Shown: piece by piece, positions 28,631-37,492 of the stretch
How the letters are laid out: every line of letters begins with the position of its first letter
Position numbering within the stretch: the stretch's first letter is position 1
Assembly (NCBI GenBank): GCA_937868765.1
Contig: CALMNL010000004.1
Location: 694,749 to 758,748 of the forward strand
DNA length: 64,000 nt
Origin: an uncultured Desulfatitalea sp.
GTDB taxonomy: Bacteria > Desulfobacterota > Desulfobacteria > Desulfobacterales > Desulfosarcinaceae
Direction: 5' to 3'
The notes under the pieces: model-generated
The model's input: the letters and a program-made list of their open reading frames with translations, nothing else
The model's database searches: none
Told to the model about the DNA's origin: nothing
Made by a program: the position numbers and the translations under genes

Positions 28631-30340
28631 TCAGTGCCCCCCGACGGCATAGAGCTCATACCCCGGCACCAGCGACAAGTTGGTCAACTGCTCCCGCCAG
28701 ACGGGCGGCCCATCGCCGAAGCGCTGCCGTTCCATGGGCCCCCAGAAGATATGGGTGATCCCCAGCCGGTCGACGATCATCCGCCAGTCCGCACCCCCTT
28801 TGTAGAGCCGGCCGACCATCTGCTCGGACGCCTGATAATCGATGCCGTGGGACCACAAATGCCCGGCATAGCCCACGGCAATGGCATAGCCCCAGAAGGA
28901 AACGGGGTGGTTGAAGGTCGGCGTAACCGCCACCACCGCGTCCTTGGGCAGCTCCACAATGGCCCCCTTGGTATTCCACAACTCGCGCCACTCGTAAAGC
29001 CGGGTGGGCTGGGCCATGCCCCCGGAAACCGCGGCCAGGCTCACCGTGCCGGAGAAGAAGAGCACCAGGCACAGCACCGCCTTGCGCCAATGGGTCAGAT
29101 GAGGCGCGAGCGCTCTGGCCGCCAGGGCCACGCCGATCAGATAGAACCAGATCAGCACCTTGAGTTTGTCCCAATCCCAGGGCGCCAGCAGCACGCCGTT
29201 GAAAAGCAGAAAGGCGCCGCCGGCCATGAGCCATTCGGCCCGTTCGCGGCCGGCCCCCCTCCAGAGGCGATACGCGGCCGCGGCCAGCAGGAAGAGGGTC
29301 CAGGGCCCCAGCTCGATCCCGAAGAAATACACCAGGTTTCTCGGCTGGAACCAGTTCCATTGGAAGTGGAGCATGGCGCCCTTGCGGAACAGGTCGGTGA
29401 GGTAGAGCACGAAAACCGTTCCCAGGGGCACGGCCAGGGCCATGACCGGCGCCAGTCGCCGCAGGTTGGCCTTGGGCGCCGGGCCGGCCAGGGTGTAGAA
29501 GGCGATCAGCAGGCTGACGACGATGAAAGCATGCATGTGAAACAAGGGCAAGGCGCCCCAGGCCATCCCCACCAGGAAGGCCTGGCCCCGGGACCACGGC
29601 GGGCGAACGCCGTCCGGCACGTAGAAACGCTCCCGGATCTCACGCACCAGCCAGAACCCCAGCGGCAACGCCATGAGCAGGCCGCGCTGGGTGATGAACA
29701 GGGTGATGAAGAAGTTCTTCCAGGTGAGCGGTTCCTGATAGTCCTGTAGCACGCCGGTGGCCAGCAGTCGCCAGCCGGTCCAGCCGCCGTTGAGGAAGAA
29801 GGCGCCCACCACCAGAATGCCGCCGAAGCGATACAGGGCCAGTACCGTGGCGATCAACAGCAAAAAGCCCATCACGAAAAGATGGGACTGGGTGGGCACG
29901 CCCAACTGCTCCCAGAAGGCATTGTAGAGATCGACGCCGAAGGGATAGAACAGGCGCTCCAGGGAGTAGAAAGGGTTGCCGGGCGGGAAGAACGCGCCGT
30001 CGGTCAGATTGCGGATATAAGTGATGTGCAGAGGCAGGTCGCCGTAGTTGTTCCTGAGCAGGGTCTGCACGCCGTGGTCGACGCTGAAGTAAAGATAGGC
30101 GAAATGGCGCAGGCCCAGCAGCAGGATGACGGCCACCACCGTCTTGTCGATCCAGTCCCAGGCGGCCTTATCGGAAGTGTCCCTGTATGGCAGAAAAGCG
30201 CGGCAGAGGTACACCAGCCCTGCACCCGCCGCCAGGCTCGCGGCCGCGATCCAGCCGCTGAGACCTTGGAACACCAGGGCCAGCAGTGCACCGCACAGAG
30301 TGCTGAAGACAATATGCCAGACGATGACGTCGATGATCAC
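28631..30340 (-). CDS. Multi-pass membrane protein, GT-C-like glycosyltransferase candidate
   Basis: 569 residues with about twelve membrane segments and a C-terminal soluble domain from about 470. The first extracytoplasmic loop has acidic residues (FSVDHGVQTLL, NNYGDLPLHI) in the place where GT-C enzymes keep their catalytic Asp, and WFQPRNLVYFFGIELG recurs in such proteins. It probably moves a sugar from a lipid carrier to a cell-surface acceptor. The GTG start at 30340 overlaps the upstream stop by four bases. Family placement is by topology only. Confidence 0.7.
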   Translation of the reverse strand: MIIDVIVWHIVFSTLCGALLALVFQGLSGWIAAASLAAGAGLVYLCRAFLPYRDTSDKAAWDWIDKTVVAVILLLGLRHFAYLYFSVDHGVQTLLRNNYGDLPLHITYIRNLTDGAFFPPGNPFYSLERLFYPFGVDLYNAFWEQLGVPTQSHLFVMGFLLLIATVLALYRFGGILVVGAFFLNGGWTGWRLLATGVLQDYQEPLTWKNFFITLFITQRGLLMALPLGFWLVREIRERFYVPDGVRPPWSRGQAFLVGMAWGALPLFHMHAFIVVSLLIAFYTLAGPAPKANLRRLAPVMALAVPLGTVFVLYLTDLFRKGAMLHFQWNWFQPRNLVYFFGIELGPWTLFLLAAAAYRLWRGAGRERAEWLMAGGAFLLFNGVLLAPWDWDKLKVLIWFYLIGVALAARALAPHLTHWRKAVLCLVLFFSGTVSLAAVSGGMAQPTRLYEWRELWNTKGAIVELPKDAVVAVTPTFNHPVSFWGYAIAVGYAGHLWSHGIDYQASEQMVGRLYKGGADWRMIVDRLGITHIFWGPMERQRFGDGPPVWREQLTNLSLVPGYELYAVGGH

Positions 30341-32013
30341 GGTTTGGGCTCCTGACGTGCGGGCGGTGGGCGCACCAGGGTGCCGGCGCCCTGCCAGGTG
30401 TCGGCGAAGCGCGCCTCCCGGTAGTAATAGAGGATATCGGTGTAGGCGTCCCGCAGTTTACCATTCACCCGGTAGTAAGGCGCGTCCAGGCCGGCCTCCA
30501 CGGCGCGCTGATCCCGGATGTCCACGAGCAGCACGTCGCCCGCCAGCTTTGTGCCGGCCTTGTATGGGGCGAATTGCAGCCCGGGGTAGTCGCTCAAGGT
30601 CCAGGGCAGGGGCCAGGTCTGCTGGATGGCCACCACGATGCGCATGTTGTTGGCCTCGGGGTGACGGGCGCAGGCCCGCTCGATGTTCGCTTTAAGGCTG
30701 TTGAGGGACATGTCCGAGTGGGTGTAGACATACGGCTGGCTGGGATCGGCGGGATGGCGGAATTCCAGCCGGGCGGCCAGCCCCGCACTGGCCACGATGA
30801 GCAGTGCCGCCGTAAGATAGCCCAGCCCCTGGCCCCAGAGCGGCCACTGCCGACGGACGGTTTCCACGGCATAACCGAAGACAAAGCACAGCGGCCAGAT
30901 GAGGTTGAGAATTAGCCAGGGGGTCTTGTAGGGAATCAGGGAGTAGGCCAGCACCAGACCCACGGCCAGGGCGCACCAGAAGCGGCCCAGGCGCGATGTG
31001 CGCCACCCCAGCACGGCCGATGCGGCCAGGGCTGCCAGCGCCGGCCATTCGTACATCCGCATGAGTTTGAGCCAGTAAAAAAAGGGCTTTTCGTGACCGC
31101 TGCCGCCCATGCCGGTCTTGAGCCAAGGCGCCAGGGCCGCCACCATGTCCACCACGCCCCGGGGATTCATCAAAAAGCCGCTGTAGATCAAGAGGGTCGC
31201 CAGCAGGCCGGCGCCGATGGCCTTGAAAATAAAGTCCCGGGCGTCCGGCGGCGCAAACGCCGGTTTCACAACGTGTTTGCCCTTTTTACCCACCGGCATC
31301 GGCAGCTCCTCCCGGACCTCGCCTTCGGGCAGAAAGCGGCCCAACACCGACACCAGGAAAAGGGCGATGAACCAGGTGCCGAAGAAGATAAAAAAGGTCT
31401 CCTTGATCAAGACGGTGCCGAAGAATCCCGCTGTCATGCAGACCACGCCCGTGCGCCAGGAGACACGCCGGGCGTAGCTGAAGTAGCCGTAGCTGAACAG
31501 CAGCTGAAAGAAGATGAAGACCGTCTCGTGGATGGCATAGCGCCCGTAAAAGAGCGCGGCCGGGCTGAAAGCCAGGGCCAGGGCGGCCCACAGGGCGATG
31601 CGGCCGAAAAAACGCCGGTGGGCCAGGACCAGCAGGGTGTTGAGCGCGGCGAAAACCACCGTCACCAGCCGCAGGGAGATGATCCCCTTGCCGAAAAGGG
31701 TCTCGCTGAGCTGCAGCATGTAGAAGAACAGAGGGCCGTGGTAGTTGGAGGGATCATAGCGGAAAAACCCCTGGCGCCACATCTGAATGATATACCAGCC
31801 GTTGACCCCCTCGTCGTGGTGGGGCGGCCGCAAACCCAGGGCGTACAGCAACAGGAACAGCCAGGCCACCGCGGGCAACGCCAGAAACCAGTGCCAGGAG
31901 TCACTCTTTTTCATGTACCAAGCCATTTGAATCTCGGGACCGGGACCGGTGGTGCGCTGGATGGACGCGCGGCCCCGCATGCGGGTCAGGAACAAATGCA
32001 CGGTCCATAACAT
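30337..32013 (-). CDS. Agl23/TIGR03663-like membrane glycosyltransferase-associated protein
   Basis: 558 residues with about eleven membrane segments. The N-terminal HHDEGVNGWYI, the aromatic YDPSNYHGPLFFYML and the SPAALFYGRYAIHETVFIFF stretches match the TIGR03663 family of flippase-associated, ArnT-like proteins. HDEG supplies the acidic pair expected of GT-C enzymes. It is the first gene of the three-gene operon with the GT-C-like and GtrA-GT2 proteins. The start is uncertain; the family N-terminus fits ATG at 31926 better than ATG at 32013. Confidence 0.78.
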   Translation of the reverse strand: MLWTVHLFLTRMRGRASIQRTTGPGPEIQMAWYMKKSDSWHWFLALPAVAWLFLLLYALGLRPPHHDEGVNGWYIIQMWRQGFFRYDPSNYHGPLFFYMLQLSETLFGKGIISLRLVTVVFAALNTLLVLAHRRFFGRIALWAALALAFSPAALFYGRYAIHETVFIFFQLLFSYGYFSYARRVSWRTGVVCMTAGFFGTVLIKETFFIFFGTWFIALFLVSVLGRFLPEGEVREELPMPVGKKGKHVVKPAFAPPDARDFIFKAIGAGLLATLLIYSGFLMNPRGVVDMVAALAPWLKTGMGGSGHEKPFFYWLKLMRMYEWPALAALAASAVLGWRTSRLGRFWCALAVGLVLAYSLIPYKTPWLILNLIWPLCFVFGYAVETVRRQWPLWGQGLGYLTAALLIVASAGLAARLEFRHPADPSQPYVYTHSDMSLNSLKANIERACARHPEANNMRIVVAIQQTWPLPWTLSDYPGLQFAPYKAGTKLAGDVLLVDIRDQRAVEAGLDAPYYRVNGKLRDAYTDILYYYREARFADTWQGAGTLVRPPPARQEPKP

Positions 32014-32341
32014 GAAGCATGGCTGTAATTCAATGTCTGATTGTCAACCCCCGCCGCCCATCGTATCGTCGGCCAAGCGGCTGCGTGCAGGGATCGAACA
32101 ACCTCATGCCCAAAAATGGTTGGCAACCGGCAATGGAAGCCGAATCCCCGCAGATTTGTTCGCCATTGTCGAACTCAAACAATGAAATCCGCTTATTTTC
32201 GGATAACTTTGAATTTCATGGTGTCATGCCATGACATGGGCTATACAATTGCTTCCTCGGTGTTCGGACCCTACGCCGAACGGGTAAAAAGGCGGACGGC
32301 CCCCCTGGGTCAACAATGAAACAATAGGTTCTGCGGTTGGC
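32014..32341. other. Divergent intergenic region with a palindrome
   Basis: Between the Agl23-like and MFS genes. TGTCAT-GCC-ATGACA (32222-32236), 106 bases before the MFS start, is the only clear palindrome and could be an operator. No RNA gene or small coding frame is supported here. Confidence 0.45.
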
Positions 32342-33607
32342 ATGAAAAAGAAGCTCTTCTACGGTTGGTGGATCGTCGCGGCGACCAATATCATCTGCAT
32401 GTTCGGATACGGCACCTGGCTTTACAGTTTCGGGGTGTTCTTCAAACCCATGTCCGAGGAGTTCGGCTGGACCCGGGCCATGACCGCGGGGGCCTACGCC
32501 CTGCGCAGCGTGGAAGGCGGGGTGGCCTCGCCCATCGTGGGCTGGGCGGTGGACAAGTATGGCGCGCGGTTGCTGGTCGTCATCGGCGCGATCGTCTCCG
32601 GCGCAGCCTTTACCCTCATGCCCCTGATCAAATCACTGCTGGGCTTCTACCTGATCTATGGCATCATGCTCTCGGCCGGTATGAGCGCCATGCTCTATCT
32701 GCCGGCCTGGACCGTGATCGCCAAGTGGTTCCGCCGCCGCCTCTCGCTGGCCATGGCGATCTTGTCGGTGGGCGCCGGGCTCGGCGGCATCATCTGCGCC
32801 CCCCTGGCGGCCCACATGATCAACCGCTTCGGCTGGCGCAGCGCCTTCGTGGTCATGGGCATCTTCATCTGGGTGGTGGTGATCCCCCTCGCCTTCGTGA
32901 TCAAGGAGCGGCCCGAGGCGTTGGGACTGGCACCCGATGGCGACCCGCCCGCCCCCCCCCTGCCCCGGGCTGGGGCGGAACCGAACGCCGATTCCATCGC
33001 CGGATCCGCGCACGGCGGGGACGGCGACTACACCCTGAAAGAGGCGTTGCGCTCATCGGCCTTCTGGTTTCTGGCTCTGGCCTTTTTCTTCCAGGGCATG
33101 GCCCATTCCACCGTGACGGTGCATACGGTGCCGGCCCTGACCGACGCCGGCATCCCCGCCGAACGGGCGGCCATCAGCATCGGGTTGCTGACCCTGGTGA
33201 GCATCATCGGCCGGCTGGCCTTCGGCTACCTGGGCGATTTCTTCAGCAAACGCTACCTCTTCATGATCTCCTACTCGCTCATGGGGTCCGGCCTGCTGGT
33301 GCTGATGACCGCCAAAACCATGGGGATGGTGTGGCTCTTTCTCTTTCTGTTCGGCGTCGGTTTCGGCGGCAACATCCCGCTGATGCCGGCCATCCGGGCG
33401 GAATACTTCGGGCGCAAGGCGCTGGGCAAAATCCAGGGGTTCATGGACCCGGTGATGATGGCCGCGGGGGCCACGGGGCCGATCTGGACCGGCTATATTT
33501 TCGATTCCACCGGTTCCTACCGTTTGGCCTTCATGACCATCGGGCTGCTCACCTTCCTGGCCGCCGTGGCCATGTTCCTTTCCCGTCCCAGGCGCCGGGT
33601 GTCATGA
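32342..33607 (+). CDS. MFS transporter, monocarboxylate/oxalate-formate-like
   Basis: 421 residues and twelve predicted helices, with a short cytoplasmic loop of about 45 residues in the middle (EALGLAPDGD and a Pro-rich stretch). The opening YGWWIVAATNIICMFGYG, the loop GWAVDKYGARLL and the RRRLSLAMAI segment place it with the OFA/MCT branch, which carries monocarboxylates or dicarboxylates. The substrate is unknown. A palindrome (32222-32236) precedes it. Confidence 0.83.
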   Translation: MKKKLFYGWWIVAATNIICMFGYGTWLYSFGVFFKPMSEEFGWTRAMTAGAYALRSVEGGVASPIVGWAVDKYGARLLVVIGAIVSGAAFTLMPLIKSLLGFYLIYGIMLSAGMSAMLYLPAWTVIAKWFRRRLSLAMAILSVGAGLGGIICAPLAAHMINRFGWRSAFVVMGIFIWVVVIPLAFVIKERPEALGLAPDGDPPAPPLPRAGAEPNADSIAGSAHGGDGDYTLKEALRSSAFWFLALAFFFQGMAHSTVTVHTVPALTDAGIPAERAAISIGLLTLVSIIGRLAFGYLGDFFSKRYLFMISYSLMGSGLLVLMTAKTMGMVWLFLFLFGVGFGGNIPLMPAIRAEYFGRKALGKIQGFMDPVMMAAGATGPIWTGYIFDSTGSYRLAFMTIGLLTFLAAVAMFLSRPRRRVS

Positions 33608-33690
33608 CCCGCCGTTTTTTCGATCTTGCACGGTGGCCCGTCGCAGATTATTATTCTGGTATGTCGAACACATCACCAAAGGAGGTCCTT

Positions 33691-33909
33691 ATGAACGAGC
33701 AAGATCGTTCCATCAAAGACCGCCGCAGCGGCAAGGACAGACGCAAGTTTCCGACAATTAAACAATTTTTGATGAAAGCGCCGGAAAAGAGAGTTTCGGA
33801 TCAGCGCCGGGTGACACCGGAGCGGCGCACCGGGTGGGTGCGGTTGACCAAATGGTCGAGCATCGACCTGAGCAAGTACAAGATTTCCAAGTACCTGAAG
33901 CCCTACTGA
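33691..33909 (+). CDS. Small basic hypothetical protein
   Basis: 72 residues from ATG 33691, preceded by AAAGGAGG. It is strongly basic, with three RR repeats: DRRSGKDRRKF, DQRRVTPERRTG and a final KYKISKYLK. The spacing of Arg pairs (RRSGKDRR) is common in small proteins of this bacterial group and suggests RNA or DNA contact, but no family is named. A terminator follows, so it may end the MFS transcript or stand alone. Confidence 0.65.
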   Translation: MNEQDRSIKDRRSGKDRRKFPTIKQFLMKAPEKRVSDQRRVTPERRTGWVRLTKWSSIDLSKYKISKYLKPY

Positions 33910-33913
33910 GTCT

Positions 33914-33950
33914 GGGGGGACCCACGGTCCCCTCAGCCGATTATCCCTTT
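33914..33950 (+). terminator. Terminator of the small basic protein gene
   Basis: GGGGACC (33916-33922), loop CAC, GGTCCCC (33926-33932), followed at a distance by CCCTTTTT. It touches the stop codon of the convergent racemase gene. Confidence 0.6.
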
Positions 33951-35087
33951 TTCCGCCAATCCGCGGAGGTGATCCGCACTATATCCAAACTCCCTCAGCA
34001 CCGCCTGGGTATCCTGACCAAAGCCGGGCCGCGGCGTGCGCACCGACCCCGGGGTAGCGCTCAATTTCACCGCCACGCCCAGCTCCGTTTCGCTGCCGCC
34101 CCCGGGCCGGGGGACGGTCACCACCATTTCCCGCTGTTGGAAGTGGTCACCCGCCAGCGCCTCCTCCATGGTGTGGATGCCGCTGACGCACAGGTCCAGG
34201 CCGCCCAGTTCCGCTTCCCATTGAGCCAGCGATTTTTCCCGGAAAACAGCGGCAAAAGCCTCGATGATCTCTTGGCTCCGCACCGCGTCGAACTGCAGCT
34301 CGGCATATTGGGATAATCCCACCTGGCGGCAGAGGCCTTTCCAGAACCGGCTCTCCAGGGCGCCCACCGCCAGGAAGCGGCCGTCGGCGGTCTCATAGGT
34401 ATTGTAGCAGGCATAGCCGTGGGCCAGCATATTCCGGCCTCTGGGAGGATTGGTGCCCGTCTGCTCGTGGTGAAATTTGGCCACCGGCAGCAGGGCCAGC
34501 ATGCCGTCGGTCATGGCGATGTCGATGTACTGTCCCTGCCCCGTGCGCTGGCGGGCATAGAGGGCCAGCAGGATGCCGATGGCCCCGTTCATTCCGCCGC
34601 CGGCGATATCGGCGATCTGGATGCCGGGGATGACCGGCTTCCGGCCGGCTTCGCCGATCAAGTCCAGCACGCCGCTGCCGCCCAGGTAGTTGACATCGTG
34701 CCCGGCCCGGTTGCGCCAGGGCCCGCTCTGGCCGAAGCCGCTGATCGAGCAGTAGATGATGTCCGGCTTGACTTTGCGCACCGAGGCGTAGTCCACGCCC
34801 AGCCGGTCGACCACCCCCGGGCGGAAGCCCTCGATGACGACGTCGGCCTGCGCGGCCATCCGAAGAAAAATTTCCCTGCCCTCCGCACTCTTGAGATCCA
34901 GGCAGATGTGGGATTTGTTGCGCTGCACCGAGGGCAGGAAGAGGCCGTCCTTCAAATACTGCTTCCGGTCCTCGATGGCGATCACTCGGGCGCCGTGATC
35001 GGCCAGGATCATGGAGCAGTAGGGGCCGGGCAGCAGGCGGGAGAGATCCAGTACGGTGATACCGCTAAGCGCGCCTTGGTTCAACAC
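33933..35087 (-). CDS. Alpha-methylacyl-CoA racemase-type class III CoA enzyme
   Basis: 384 residues from GTG 35087, which follows GAGGAG. The racemase pair is present: AGHDVNYLGGSGVL (the AMACR His motif GHDINY) and IQIADIAGGGMNGAIG (catalytic Asp). The fold is CaiB/BaiF, whose members are either CoA transferases or racemases; the GHDxNY motif favours the racemase. It would invert the 2-methyl stereocentre of branched acyl-CoAs before dehydrogenation. It is the last gene of the TetR-led acyl-CoA operon and overlaps no neighbour. Confidence 0.85.
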   Translation of the reverse strand: MLNQGALSGITVLDLSRLLPGPYCSMILADHGARVIAIEDRKQYLKDGLFLPSVQRNKSHICLDLKSAEGREIFLRMAAQADVVIEGFRPGVVDRLGVDYASVRKVKPDIIYCSISGFGQSGPWRNRAGHDVNYLGGSGVLDLIGEAGRKPVIPGIQIADIAGGGMNGAIGILLALYARQRTGQGQYIDIAMTDGMLALLPVAKFHHEQTGTNPPRGRNMLAHGYACYNTYETADGRFLAVGALESRFWKGLCRQVGLSQYAELQFDAVRSQEIIEAFAAVFREKSLAQWEAELGGLDLCVSGIHTMEEALAGDHFQQREMVVTVPRPGGGSETELGVAVKLSATPGSVRTPRPGFGQDTQAVLREFGYSADHLRGLAEKGIIG

Positions 35088-35097
35088 GGTGTTCTCC

Positions 35098-36240
35098 TCA
35101 CAGCCCCATGAACTTCGCCGCAATTCCCTTCATGATCTCGTTGGTCCCGGCGAAGATCGACATCACCCGCGTGTCGCGGAAGGCCCGGGCCATGGGGCAG
35201 GCCTCCAGGGTGCCATAGGGCCCGATGAGATCCAGGGCCCGTTCGGCCAGCCGGTGGGTGACGTCCGTCGTCCAGAACTTGGCCATGGAGACCTCCACCA
35301 CGATATTCTTCTTCTCCGTGTGATCCGCGATCAACTTCTCCACGAAGGTGCGTCCAATTCTGGCCTCGGCCGCCATCTCCACCAGGGCGAACTGCACCGC
35401 CTGAGAACGCACCAGCGGTTTGCCCGAAACCACAGTCCGCTTGCAGAAATCGATGGTGTACTCCACGATGCGTTCGGCGGCCAGCGCCGCACCCATCGCG
35501 CAGGCCAGGCGCTCCTGCTGGAGTTTGTCCATGAGCAGGAAGAAGCCGCCGCCGTGGGCGCCCAGGCGGTTGGCTACCGGGATGCGGCAATCGGAGAAGA
35601 ACAGTTCGGCCGTGTCCTGGCTGTGCCAACCCATCTTCTCCAGCCGCCGCCCCTTCTTGAAGCCGGGCGTGCCGGCCTCCACCAGGTAGAGCGATACGGC
35701 CTGATGCTTGTCGGCCACCGCCGGGTCCTTGGCCGCCAGCACCACCAGGTCGCAGCTCACGCCGTTGGAGATGAAGGTCTTGGAACCGTTGATCACGACC
35801 GTGTCGCCGTTCTCCACGGCCGTGGTCTGCATACCGGCCAGATCGCTGCCGGCGCTCGGTTCGGTCATGGCCACGGCGGTGACGATGTCGCCCGACACGC
35901 AGCCGGGCAGATATTTGCGCTTCAACGCCTCCGAAGCGAAGGATTCGATGTACGGCACCACCACATCGCTGTGCAGGCTCGCTGCCAGACCGGTCTGCCA
36001 GGTGCGCGACATCTCTTCGGCCACGATGAAGCTGTAGAGAAAATCGCCTCCCAGCCCACCGTACTGTTTTTCCACTGACGGACAGAGAAAGCCGGCCTGC
36101 CCCATTTTGCGCCACATCTCCCGGGGCACCTGGTGCGCTTCCTCCCAGCGATCGGCCTGGGGCTTGACCTCGCGGTCGCAGAAATCGCGCAACCGCCTGC
36201 GGAAATCCAAGTGGGCATCGGTATAGTGTAAAATTTCCAT
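35098..36240 (-). CDS. Acyl-CoA dehydrogenase, IVD/LCAD-type active site
   Basis: 380 residues from ATG 36240, which follows GGAAGG. FAD and substrate motifs are AMTEPSAGSDLAGM and GSKTFISNG. At the usual catalytic Glu position (YEGT in MCAD) it has FAGTNEI, while a Glu is found in QQERLACAMG on helix G, the arrangement of isovaleryl- and long-chain acyl-CoA dehydrogenases. That placement is linked with branched or long substrates. Electrons would pass to an ETF. It overlaps no gene and is followed after ten bases by the racemase. Confidence 0.88.
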   Translation of the reverse strand: MEILHYTDAHLDFRRRLRDFCDREVKPQADRWEEAHQVPREMWRKMGQAGFLCPSVEKQYGGLGGDFLYSFIVAEEMSRTWQTGLAASLHSDVVVPYIESFASEALKRKYLPGCVSGDIVTAVAMTEPSAGSDLAGMQTTAVENGDTVVINGSKTFISNGVSCDLVVLAAKDPAVADKHQAVSLYLVEAGTPGFKKGRRLEKMGWHSQDTAELFFSDCRIPVANRLGAHGGGFFLLMDKLQQERLACAMGAALAAERIVEYTIDFCKRTVVSGKPLVRSQAVQFALVEMAAEARIGRTFVEKLIADHTEKKNIVVEVSMAKFWTTDVTHRLAERALDLIGPYGTLEACPMARAFRDTRVMSIFAGTNEIMKGIAAKFMGL

Positions 36241-36271
36241 GGAAGCACCTTCCGCCTTCTGTCTTTCGCCG

Positions 36272-37477
36272 CTACTTGTAGCTCCCGATGATCGCAATGC
36301 TGCAGATGTTCTGGAAGGGAAATCCTCCCAGATTGTGGGTCAACCCGTAACGCGGATGCGCCAACTGCCGGTCGGCGGCCCGTCCCTGCAGCTGCAGGTA
36401 GATCTCGTAGAGCATGCGCAGGCCCGAGGCGCCGATGGGGTGACCGAAGCATTTGAGGCCGCCGTCCACCTGGCAGGGCAGATCGCCGCCGCGGTCGAAG
36501 CGGCCGTCGAGCACATCGTGCCAGGCCCGGCCCCGCTCGGAGACGTGCAGGTCTTCCATGGTGACCAACTCGGTGATGGAGAAGCAGTCGTGGACTTCCA
36601 TCAGCCCCAGTTCTTTCCTGGGGTCTGAAATCCCCGCCTCCTTGTAGGCGGCTGCGCTGCAGCGGTCGGTGGTCATGAAGTGATCGCCGTCCCAGCTGTT
36701 GAAGCCGGCCTCCTCGCCGCTGCTCAGGGCGATCTGCAAGGCCTTGACCGTCACCAGATCCTTCTTGCCCAGTTGCTGGGCGATCTCGGGGGTGGTAACG
36801 ATGGCGCAGGCCGCGCCGTCGCTGACGCCGCAGCAGTCGAAAAGCCCCAGGGGATGGGCGATGATGGGCGCGGCGAGCACCTGCTCCAGGGAAACCGGCT
36901 TGCGCAGGTGGGCCTTGGGGTTGATGGCGCCGTTGGCGTGACTCTTCACTGACACGTGGCCCATGGCCCGCTTGAGTTCGGCCCCGCTCACCCGGTACTT
37001 GGCCTGGTAAGCGCTGGCCAGTTGGGCGAACGAGCCGGGGGCGGTGAGATTGGGCCACCACTGCCAGTTGAGGGTGCCGGCCCCCGAGCCGGGGTTGGGC
37101 AGACCGCCGTAGCCGGTGTCCTTGAGCTTTTCCACACCCATGGCCAGGCAGATGTCGTAAGCCCCGGAGGCGACACCGTAGCAGGCGCCGCGAAAGGCCT
37201 CGGTGCCGGTGGCGCAGTAGTTCTCCACCCGGGTCACCGGGATCATGGGCAGGCGCAGGGTGGTTGCCAGGGGCATGCCGGTTTTGCCCACGTTGACCTC
37301 TTCCATGCAGGTGCCCAGCCAGGCCGCCCCGATGCGGCTCTTTTCAATGCCGGCGTCGGCCAGGCACTCTTCGAAAGCTTCCACCATCAATTCTTCGGCA
37401 CCCGCGTCCCAGCGTTCGCCGAAGCGCGTGCAGCCCATGCCGAGGATGGCGACTTTATCTTTGATTCCGGTTGCCAT
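36272..37477 (-). CDS. SCPx-type 3-oxoacyl-CoA thiolase
   Basis: 401 residues. The nucleophile is in VENYCATGTEAF, the second site VHDCFSITELV and the His motif KCFGHPIGASGLRM are present, and it ends HNLGGFPFQNICSIAII. These are features of sterol-carrier-protein-X thiolases, which cleave branched 3-oxoacyl-CoAs. Partners of this class are often DUF35 proteins, and one is fused into the next gene upstream. ATG at 37477 follows GGGAGGTG. Confidence 0.88.
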   Translation of the reverse strand: MATGIKDKVAILGMGCTRFGERWDAGAEELMVEAFEECLADAGIEKSRIGAAWLGTCMEEVNVGKTGMPLATTLRLPMIPVTRVENYCATGTEAFRGACYGVASGAYDICLAMGVEKLKDTGYGGLPNPGSGAGTLNWQWWPNLTAPGSFAQLASAYQAKYRVSGAELKRAMGHVSVKSHANGAINPKAHLRKPVSLEQVLAAPIIAHPLGLFDCCGVSDGAACAIVTTPEIAQQLGKKDLVTVKALQIALSSGEEAGFNSWDGDHFMTTDRCSAAAYKEAGISDPRKELGLMEVHDCFSITELVTMEDLHVSERGRAWHDVLDGRFDRGGDLPCQVDGGLKCFGHPIGASGLRMLYEIYLQLQGRAADRQLAHPRYGLTHNLGGFPFQNICSIAIIGSYK

Positions 37478-37492
37478 GGTTCACCTCCCGCT

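Noticed and set aside
32075-32110. GTTCGATCCCTG on the minus strand, like a tRNA T-loop
   Set aside because: No matching stem, anticodon arm or acceptor stem can be drawn around it.
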